This document shows positions 5,560 to 10,806 of a DNA stretch of 10,806 bases, piece by piece. The notes under the pieces are model-generated. The model was not told the DNA's origin, did no database searches, and saw nothing but the letters and a program-made list of their open reading frames with translations. The position numbers were made by a program, and so were the translations under genes. This stretch comes from JAWVZU01 sp033722075 (lineage in GTDB: Bacteria > Pseudomonadota > Gammaproteobacteria > Xanthomonadales > SZUA-38): assembly GCA_033722075.1 (NCBI GenBank), contig JAWVZU010000130.1, forward strand, positions 1 through 10,806. The letters are read 5' to 3'. The first letter of the stretch is position 1. Every line of letters starts with the position of its first letter.

Positions 5560-6831
5560 ATGAAAAAACTCTGGCTGGCGGGGCTCCTCGCCCCGGCTTG
5601 TGTATTGGCGCAGGTACCGGACGGCTACTACGACGCCGTGGATGACCGTTCATCGGCGAACCTCCGGACTTCGCTGCATCTCACCATCGATGACCACACG
5701 CGCATTCCCTACACGTCGTTCGAGATGGATACCTGGGACGTACTCGAACTGGCCGACCAGGACCAGGACGAGCCGGGACGCATCACCACCCTGTACCGCA
5801 ATGCCAGTTACCGCAAGCGCGGCGGCGGCAATGACTTCTACAACCGGGAGCACAGCTGGCCGCGCTCCTACGGCTTCCCGGACAACAGCGACTTCAACTA
5901 CCCGTTCACGGACATGCATGCGCTGTTCCTGGCCGATGCCGACTACAACAGTGCCCGCGAGAACCGTCCCTACGAGAACTGCCCGGCGAACTGCACCGAA
6001 CTCGCGACGGAGGTGAACGACGGCCGCGGGGGCGGCATGGGCAGCTATCCCGGCCAGTCCAACTGGACCCGACCCGAGTTCACTGAGGGCGCGTGGGAGG
6101 TCTGGATCGAACGCCGCGGCGACGTGGCTCGGGCCATGTTCTACATGGATGTCCGCTACGAGGGCGGGGTCCATGGATCCAGCGGCGCGCCCGAGCCCGA
6201 CCTGATCCTGACCGACAGCCGCGCCCTGATCGACTCGGCGCGAACCGGATCGAACCAACCCGTTGCCTACATGGGTCTGCTGAGCACGCTCCTGGAATGG
6301 CATGAAGCGGACCCGGTGGATGACATCGAACGCCAGCACCACGAGGCGGTCTTCGAGGCCCAGGGCAACCGCAATCCCTTCATCGACAACCCGGCATGGG
6401 TCGAGTGTGTTTTCCAGGGTCGATGCGGTAACGAGGTGCCGAATCCGGCAGGCCTCTCGGGATTGTGGTTCGATCCCGACCTGGGCGGCGAGGGCTACAA
6501 CGTGATCGTTGCCGATGGCGGAACCGTGGTGTTCTTTTACGGCTACTCCGTCTCCGGCGAGCGGCTGTGGCTGGTCTCCGAAACCTTGCCGGTGCCATGG
6601 CGTTTCCGGGAAACCGTCAGCTTCGAGGTCTTCGAAGCGACCGGGGGCACCTTCGATGAACCGGCAGCACCCGACCAGGCCCTCACCACCTGGGGCACCC
6701 TGGCAATCACCTTCGAGGATTGCACCAGCGGCCGCTTCGAACTGGCTGGAACCGACGGGACCAAGCAGTCCCGCGTGACGCGGCTCGCCGCTATCCAGGC
6801 GGTGGACTGCAACGCCGATCAGTCACGCTAG
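5560..6831 (+). CDS. Secreted endonuclease I family nuclease with C-terminal beta domain
   Basis: A 423-residue exported nuclease of the endonuclease I family (EndA/Vvn, beta-beta-alpha-metal fold), which cuts DNA and often RNA non-specifically in the periplasm or outside the cell. The signal peptide is MKKLWLAGLLAPACVLA with likely cleavage before Q18. The catalytic block REHSWPRS (96-103) supplies the general base H98 and metal ligand E97, and N130 in DADYNSARENRPY is the second ligand; these roles are known from Vibrio vulnificus Vvn. Later family blocks are RRGDVARAMFYMDVRY (185-200), WHEADPVD (247-254) and QGNRNPFIDNP (268-278). The usual HHLFP is HALFL here (120-124). Residues about 295-418 form an extra domain opening with GLSGLWFDPDLGGEGYNV and rich in W/F/Y and beta strands; it resembles tails on secreted proteins of Wenzhouxiangella and Lysobacter and its function is unknown. 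CPANC (141-145) could form a disulfide. Start ATG 5560; ribosome binding site weak. Confidence 0.93.
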   Translation: MKKLWLAGLLAPACVLAQVPDGYYDAVDDRSSANLRTSLHLTIDDHTRIPYTSFEMDTWDVLELADQDQDEPGRITTLYRNASYRKRGGGNDFYNREHSWPRSYGFPDNSDFNYPFTDMHALFLADADYNSARENRPYENCPANCTELATEVNDGRGGGMGSYPGQSNWTRPEFTEGAWEVWIERRGDVARAMFYMDVRYEGGVHGSSGAPEPDLILTDSRALIDSARTGSNQPVAYMGLLSTLLEWHEADPVDDIERQHHEAVFEAQGNRNPFIDNPAWVECVFQGRCGNEVPNPAGLSGLWFDPDLGGEGYNVIVADGGTVVFFYGYSVSGERLWLVSETLPVPWRFRETVSFEVFEATGGTFDEPAAPDQALTTWGTLAITFEDCTSGRFELAGTDGTKQSRVTRLAAIQAVDCNADQSR

Positions 6832-6853
6832 CATCGCCGGGGCCTGAGGCGCT

Positions 6854-7192
6854 TCAGAAGGGCACGTCGTCGTCGAAGGGCGGCGGCTCGTCACCCTGGG
6901 GAAAGGGTTCGTCAGACGATCCCTGCTGGCCCGTCTGTTCGACCCGCCAGGCTTTGACGTCCGTGTACCAACGGCCGTTGTATTCGCGGCTTTCCAGGTC
7001 GAAATGAACGGTCAATTCCTGGCCTTCCTCGATGCCGAACTGGTCGATCTTGTCGCCCCACGCCATGAAGCAGACCTGCTTGGGGTATTCCCCCGGCGTC
7101 TCGATGACGTATTCCTGTTTGCGCCACGGGCCGCGGGCCGACTCGCCGGACTTTTCCGGCAAAACGTGGATGATTTTTCCTGTCAGTTCCAA
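6854..7192 (-). CDS. DUF3127 OB-fold-like protein with SSB-like acidic tail
   Basis: A 112-residue soluble protein of the DUF3127 family, whose members look like OB folds and are suspected to bind nucleic acid; no activity is established. The core MELTGKIIHVLPEKSG (1-16), PWRKQEYVIET (22-32), FMAWGDKID (42-50) and ESREYNGRWYTDVKAWRVE (67-85) is typical. After a low-complexity linker (86-105) it ends in FDDDVPF, closely like the SSB tail DDDIPF that recruits DNA repair partners. I chose TTG at 7192 because relatives begin with MELTGK and GGAGG lies 10 bases upstream. The longer GTG start at 7237 would add 15 polar residues and overlie a possible TTGACG -35 (7245-7250) only poorly. The gene converges on the nuclease gene with 22 bases between stops. 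Confidence 0.88.
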   Translation of the reverse strand: MELTGKIIHVLPEKSGESARGPWRKQEYVIETPGEYPKQVCFMAWGDKIDQFGIEEGQELTVHFDLESREYNGRWYTDVKAWRVEQTGQQGSSDEPFPQGDEPPPFDDDVPF

Positions 7193-7202
7193 GGTGCGAT
7201 GG

Positions 7203-7207
7203 CCTCC
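7203..7207 (-). promoter_or_regulatory. Ribosome binding site deciding the DUF3127 TTG start
   Basis: GGAGG on the minus strand lies 10 bases ahead of the TTG at 7192, whose product begins MELTGK as relatives do. No comparable site precedes the GTG at 7237. Confidence 0.5.
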
Positions 7208-7347
7208 ATGTCGTTGCTTGTCTTCTGTGCGTGTCACACCCGCTCGTCAAACGGTCGGGCACGGACCGGCCATGCTAACTGATTCAGGCCGGCGAACTCA
7301 TCAAACCTGGCGCATGACGATGCCACGAGCAATCGGATTCGATTTTT

Positions 7348-7377
7348 TTGCTTATACATAGAACTTCAATGTATATT
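7348..7377 (+). promoter_or_regulatory. Predicted promoter of the padR-permease unit
   Basis: TATATT at 7372-7377 fits a -10 (5 of 6) with TTGCTT at 7348-7353 as a weak -35, 18 bases apart. A start near 7384 gives a leader of about 20 bases before the ATG at 7404. The surrounding AT-rich patch, including seven T at 7343-7349, stands out in GC-rich DNA. Confidence 0.5.
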
Positions 7378-7389
7378 GGTTCTATGTAT
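7354..7389. promoter_or_regulatory. Perfect 11-base inverted repeat, likely PadR operator
   Basis: ATACATAGAAC (7354-7364) and GTTCTATGTAT (7379-7389) are exact reverse complements with a 14-base spacer. A third ATGTAT lies in the spacer at 7370-7375. PadR-family repressors commonly bind ATGTAT-like palindromes near their own start. The repeat encloses the predicted -10, so binding would block transcription of the downstream pair. Confidence 0.65.
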
Positions 7390-7403
7390 TGGAAACACTC
7401 GCC

Positions 7404-7787
7404 ATGACCAGCATCGGCAAGGATCTCGTTGCCGCATCGTCCACGCCACTGGTGCTGGCGATCCTCGCCGAGGGCGACAGCTACGGCTATGCGATCCTGC
7501 AACGCGTGCGAGAGTTGTCCGGGGGCACGATGGAGTGGACCGACGGCATGCTTTATCCGGTGCTCCATCGTCTGGAGCGTTCCCGCCTCGTCGAGTCGCG
7601 GTGGGAGAAAGCGGATACCGGGCGGCGCCGAAAGTACTACCGGGTCACCGAAGCCGGTCGCCGCCAGCTCGAGGAAGAGCGGCGGCAGTGGCAGGCGGTC
7701 GATAAGGCGCTCCGGAAGATCTGGTCGGACCTCGCCGAGCGCGTCGGAACCCACGGTCCCATCGACCCCACGCCACAGCCAGGCTGA
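7404..7787 (+). CDS. PadR-family transcription repressor
   Basis: A 127-residue DNA-binding repressor of the PadR family, a winged-helix protein that dimerises through a C-terminal helix and usually represses its own operon until a signal arrives. The winged-helix core is clear: LVLAILAEGDSYGYAILQRV (17-36), WTDGMLYPVLHRLERSRLVES (45-65) and the wing GRRRKYYRVTEAGRRQLEEE (73-92), followed by a helix (about 93-112). I chose the ATG at 7404 (MTSIGKDL) because the in-frame TTG at 7389 overlaps the operator's right arm and lies at the presumed transcript start. The stop is 3 bases before the permease-prefix membrane gene, so the two are one operon, the usual PadR arrangement. What it senses cannot be read from the sequence. 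Confidence 0.92.
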   Translation: MTSIGKDLVAASSTPLVLAILAEGDSYGYAILQRVRELSGGTMEWTDGMLYPVLHRLERSRLVESRWEKADTGRRRKYYRVTEAGRRQLEEERRQWQAVDKALRKIWSDLAERVGTHGPIDPTPQPG

Positions 7788-7790
7788 ACC

Positions 7791-9188
7791 ATGCATACCG
7801 AGCCATCGAACAGCGTCGAATCCCTGGAAGCCCAGATCGAGACCTGGCGTGGCCATCTGCAGCGCGGGCAGGCCATCGGCGATGCGGACGTCGCCGAGTT
7901 GGAGGACCACCTCCGGGAGCAGATCGCGAGCCTGACCGACAGCGGTCTTGCCGAGGATGAGGCGTTCCTGGTGGCGGTCAAGCGCGTCGGCGCCGTCGAC
8001 GCCCTCACCCGGGAGTTCGCCCGGGCCCACTCGGAGCGGCTCTGGAAGCAGCTTGTGCTTTCCGGCGGCGACCCTGCCAACCCGGTTTCCGGATTCGGAT
8101 CGAAGAAGATGTGGATGGCGCTGGCCCTGGCCACCGCAGCGGGGGCGGCGATCAAGCTCCCGGCAATGTTCGGGGTCAGTCTGCGGGACCCGGGCGCCTT
8201 CTATCCGCTGAACATCGCCTTCTTCACCTTGCCGTTCATGATCGCGTTCTTTGCCTGGGAGCGACCGCTGCCCGCTTCAAAGCGACTCTGGCTCGCACTG
8301 CCCCTGGTCTTCGCGGCGCTGGTCGTCAACCTTTTCCCGTTTTCCGCGCCGGGCAGTGACCTGCCGATTGCCGACACGCAATTCCTGGTGATCATCCACC
8401 TGCCCATCGCGCTCTGGTTGCTGGTGGGCGTGGCCTATGCGGGCGGCCAATGGCGGGGCAGCGAGCGGCGCATGGATTTCATCCGCTTCACCGGCGAACT
8501 GTTCATCTACTATGTGCTCATTGCCCTCGGCGGATGGGTGCTGATCGGTCTGACCTTCGTGCTCTTCGGAGCGATCGGCATCGACATGGAACCGGTCGTC
8601 GAGAGCTGGATCCTGCCCTGCGGCGTTGCCGGGGCGACGGTTGTCGCCACCTGGCTGGTGGAAGCCAAGCAGAGCGTCATCGAGAACATGGCGCCGGTCC
8701 TGGCCCGGATCTTCGTGCCCCTGTTCACCCTGGCCCTGCTTGCGTTCGTTGCGACCATGGCGGCAACGGGTCGCGGGATCGATGTGGAGCGGGAGATCCT
8801 GATCGCCCTGGACCTGCTGCTGGTCGTCGTGTTCGGACTGCTGCTCTACTCGATCTCGTCCCGCGACCCCCTCGAACCGCCCGGGCCGCTGGACTGGATC
8901 CAGCTGGTGCTGGTCGGGACGGCTCTGCTGGTCGACGTGCTCGCGCTATGGGCCATCTGGGCGCGGATCGCCGACTTAGGCTTCACCCCCAACCGAACGG
9001 CTGCGCTGGGCATGAACCTGATCCTTCTGGTCAACCTGGCCGGCTCTGCCCTGTACAACTTGAGGTTCCTGCGCGGCAACGCGGCCATCACCGCGCTGTG
9101 GAACTGGCAGATGCGCTATCTCTACGTGTTGGCCGCCTGGGGCGCGGTGGTCGCGTTCCTGTTTCCCCCGCTGTTCGGGTTTCGCTGA
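7791..9188 (+). CDS. Multi-pass membrane protein with permease-prefix (HAAS-like) domain
   Basis: A 465-residue inner-membrane protein. Residues about 10-88 are a soluble helical domain (SLEAQIETWRGHL, then VAELEDHLREQIASL and AFLVAVKRVG) of the permease-prefix/HAAS type, which is typically encoded beside PadR repressors. It is followed by about ten to eleven hydrophobic helices between 107 and 462. I see no ATP-binding or catalytic motif, so transport is not shown; the membrane part recalls DUF4153-like proteins, but weakly. The gene starts 3 bases after padR and is surely co-transcribed. By analogy the prefix domain may pass a membrane or envelope signal to PadR; this is inference. The stop codon lies inside a short palindrome shared with the stop of the convergent gene. 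Confidence 0.85.
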   Translation: MHTEPSNSVESLEAQIETWRGHLQRGQAIGDADVAELEDHLREQIASLTDSGLAEDEAFLVAVKRVGAVDALTREFARAHSERLWKQLVLSGGDPANPVSGFGSKKMWMALALATAAGAAIKLPAMFGVSLRDPGAFYPLNIAFFTLPFMIAFFAWERPLPASKRLWLALPLVFAALVVNLFPFSAPGSDLPIADTQFLVIIHLPIALWLLVGVAYAGGQWRGSERRMDFIRFTGELFIYYVLIALGGWVLIGLTFVLFGAIGIDMEPVVESWILPCGVAGATVVATWLVEAKQSVIENMAPVLARIFVPLFTLALLAFVATMAATGRGIDVEREILIALDLLLVVVFGLLLYSISSRDPLEPPGPLDWIQLVLVGTALLVDVLALWAIWARIADLGFTPNRTAALGMNLILLVNLAGSALYNLRFLRGNAAITALWNWQMRYLYVLAAWGAVVAFLFPPLFGFR

Positions 9189-9201
9189 CCCTGTGGGTCA
9201 G
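9185..9201. terminator. Palindrome containing both convergent stop codons
   Basis: CTGACCCTGTGGGTCAG forms a perfect 7-base-pair stem with a TGT loop. Its arms contain the TGA of the rightward gene (9186-9188) and the TGA of the leftward gene (9200-9198). It lacks a T run on either side, so it could be at most a weak bidirectional terminator. Confidence 0.35.
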
Positions 9202-10790
9202 GCGGCATCGTTCTCGGCTTGGGCCAGCAGCGCCTTGAACCGGGGTTTCTCGCGCAGCGGATCCAGGTCGCTGTCGTTGCGAATCCAGTTCCAGACCCTC
9301 AACCCCATTTCGACGGCACGTTCGAGGTAGTCGAGCGCCTTGTCCGGCTCGTCGGCCAGCGAATAGACGCACGCGACGTTGTAGAGGACGTTGGGTTCGT
9401 CCGATGCAATGCTCAGCGCTCGTTCCAGCCACTGCAGCGCCGCTTCCTTATCGCCGAATTCCACCTGGGCGGCGGCGCCCAGGTAGAGCGCGCGCACATC
9501 GTCCGGGTGCAGCTCCAGATGTTTCTTGATCAGCTCCAGGCCCTCGCGACGGATGTTCTTGTTGTCTTCGTCGCGCCCGAGTGACCGGTAGATCTGGCCG
9601 AGCAACAGCGGCGACTGATAGTCCTCGGGTCGCACCCGCCTGGCCTGCTCGAGCAAGGAGGCGGCCTTCTCTGCATTGCCATGATTCATGCAGTCCCGGC
9701 CATAGAAGTAGTAGGCCTCGAACAGGGTCGGATCCAGCGCAATGGCCGCCTCGAACTCGCGTGCAGCCAGGGCGCTGCCCTCGCCGTGGGACAGCGCGAG
9801 TCCCCGGGCGGCATGGGCCTCTGCAAGATGAGGTGCGATCTCCAGGGCCTTGCGGCTGGCTTCGTCGGCCAGGCGCCGATTCTTCTCGTTGGTTTCCACG
9901 TAGATGGCGAGAAAGGAGGCGCAGTCGGCCAGGCCAGCGTAGGCGAGCCCATAGTCCGGGTCGATGGAGATCGCCCGCTCGTACATTTCCTTGGCGTACT
10001 CCAGATTGCGCCGGGTGATCTGGTGAAAGAACTGGCGACCGCGCAGATAGAACTCATAGGCCTTGACGTCCACCGTAGGCTTCCGCTCGATGGCCCGGCT
10101 CTGGGTCGGGCTGAGGGTGACCTTGAGGACATCGACGATGCTGCGCGCGATGTCGTCCTGCACGTCGAAGATGTCCTCGATCTCCCGGTCATAGGTGTCG
10201 GACCAGAGGTGTGCATCCTCCCGGGCGTCGATCAGCTGGGCGGTGATGCGGATGCGATTGCCGGCGCGCCGAACACTGCCTTCCAGCACCATGTTGACTC
10301 CCAGGGTGGCAGCGATTTCCTTGAGGCTGCCCTCCTTGCCTTTGAAGGCGAAGGAAGAGGTGCGGGAACAGACCTTCAGCTGCGGAAGCCGGGTCAGCAG
10401 GTTGATGAGCTCTTCGGTCATCCCGTCGCTGAAATACTCGTCTTCAGGATTCTGGCTCAGGTTGACCAGGGGCAGGACGGCAATCGTGCGCTCGAATTCA
10501 CCTGAATCCTTGTCGTCTTCGCTGGCCTTGGCGGATGCCGATGCGACGGGCGGGTCGTTCTGGTCGGTTTCAGGTTCCGGCTCAGGCGCCTGGACCACCC
10601 AGGAAACGATCAGGGTCACGGGAAACCCCAGGAGGAGGATGACCAGGACCAGGCTCACGCCCCACTCCGGAATTCCCAGCGAGGGGATCACGATGTCGGC
10701 GACCTGGAGGGTCAGCCAGCCGACCAGCACATAGATCAATGCGATGCGGAACATCTTCCGCTCGTGGAGTTTGCCGATCAGCTCCTGCAT
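9198..10790 (-). CDS. Membrane-anchored FlgO-like/TPR protein
   Basis: A 530-residue protein of a widespread type often labelled adenylate cyclase-like or TPR protein. HERKMFRIALIYVLVGWLTLQVADIV (9-34) opens the first of two membrane helices (about 15-37 and 44-66). A Pro/acidic linker (67-98) follows. Residues 100-226 form a FlgO/TolB-N-like domain with IAVLPLVNLSQNPEDEYFSDGM and LGVNMVLEGSVRRAGNRIRITAQLIDA. TPR repeats run from about 242 to 520 (for example YAKEMYERAISIDPDY, KALEIAPHLAEAHAARGLAL, KALDYLERAVEMGL). No cyclase or DNA-binding domain is present in the visible part. The likely role is as a scaffold or sensor at the inner membrane. The start ATG at 10790 fits relatives, which begin about ten residues before the RRN(V/M)FR-like motif. 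However, the frame stays open to the right edge with no stop, so a longer N-terminus is possible. It converges on the permease gene with 9 bases between stops. Confidence 0.88.
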   Translation of the reverse strand: MQELIGKLHERKMFRIALIYVLVGWLTLQVADIVIPSLGIPEWGVSLVLVILLLGFPVTLIVSWVVQAPEPEPETDQNDPPVASASAKASEDDKDSGEFERTIAVLPLVNLSQNPEDEYFSDGMTEELINLLTRLPQLKVCSRTSSFAFKGKEGSLKEIAATLGVNMVLEGSVRRAGNRIRITAQLIDAREDAHLWSDTYDREIEDIFDVQDDIARSIVDVLKVTLSPTQSRAIERKPTVDVKAYEFYLRGRQFFHQITRRNLEYAKEMYERAISIDPDYGLAYAGLADCASFLAIYVETNEKNRRLADEASRKALEIAPHLAEAHAARGLALSHGEGSALAAREFEAAIALDPTLFEAYYFYGRDCMNHGNAEKAASLLEQARRVRPEDYQSPLLLGQIYRSLGRDEDNKNIRREGLELIKKHLELHPDDVRALYLGAAAQVEFGDKEAALQWLERALSIASDEPNVLYNVACVYSLADEPDKALDYLERAVEMGLRVWNWIRNDSDLDPLREKPRFKALLAQAENDAA

Positions 10791-10806
10791 TGCTTTGAAG
10801 ACCCCG

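Noticed and set aside
7266..7292. CCGGCC/GGCCGG inverted repeat with a 15-base spacer
   Set aside because: Such GC hexamers are expected often in this composition, and it is not tied to any start, stop or T run.
7331..7349. AATCG-GATT-CGATT hairpin followed by a T run, terminator-like on the plus strand
   Set aside because: The stem is only 5 base pairs and weak, and no plus-strand gene ends nearby (the nuclease ends at 6831). The AT-rich patch is better explained as the padR promoter region.
8450..9238. 262-codon plus-strand frame overlapping the permease gene
   Set aside because: Arg/Gly/His-rich shadow in another frame of a clear multi-helix membrane protein.
9681..10505. 274-codon plus-strand frame opposite the TPR gene
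   Set aside because: Antisense shadow; the minus-strand frame has clear FlgO-like and TPR patterns.

Overview
The window is GC-rich and has tightly packed genes, with intergenic gaps of about 230 bases at most. The protein families suggest a gammaproteobacterium of the Wenzhouxiangella/Lysobacter (Chromatiales/Xanthomonadales) kind. Pointers are an FNR-type regulator with TTGAT-N4-ATCAA-like boxes, a periplasmic endonuclease I with an added C-terminal beta domain seen in that group, a PadR/permease-prefix pair, and a FlgO-like TPR membrane protein. The placement is inferred from family resemblance, not from a marker gene. I saw no rRNA, tRNA, CRISPR array, transposase or insertion sequence.

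Left part (1-4320, all minus strand). Read in transcription order: a small DUF2306-type membrane protein, a large PiT-type phosphate transporter with a fused helical C-terminal domain, and a class II CPD photolyase whose last residue or so lies beyond the left edge. The gaps are 62 and 138 bases. An FNR-box-like palindrome lies just ahead of the transporter.

Centre (4321-5445). A 229-base divergent region separates the leftward DUF2306 gene from a rightward FNR-type regulator that keeps all four iron-sulfur cysteines and the E-xx-S-R recognition helix. It holds two FNR-like boxes 19 bases apart. On each outer side a TAGACT -10-like hexamer sits 31-32 bases from the nearer box, a mirrored layout typical of FNR class II promoters. 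The leftward promoter would run straight into a strong hairpin followed by five U, so it may make a tiny RNA or an attenuated leader. A short two-helix membrane ORF starting with TTG overlaps the regulator's stop codon.

Right-centre (5560-7192). A secreted endonuclease I family nuclease with a C-terminal beta domain converges on a DUF3127 protein, an OB-fold-like family, whose acidic tail ends like that of the single-stranded DNA binding protein SSB.

Right (7348-10790). A PadR repressor and a multi-pass membrane protein with an N-terminal permease-prefix (HAAS-like) domain form a two-gene unit. A perfect 11-base inverted repeat straddles the predicted -10, which suggests autoregulation. The unit converges on a FlgO-like/TPR membrane-anchored protein; a perfect 7-base-pair hairpin contains both stop codons.

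I see no dramatic new multi-gene system. The most distinctive signals are the mirrored FNR-box region with its terminator-ended short transcript, the SSB-like tail on the DUF3127 protein, and the small coupled membrane ORF behind the FNR gene.
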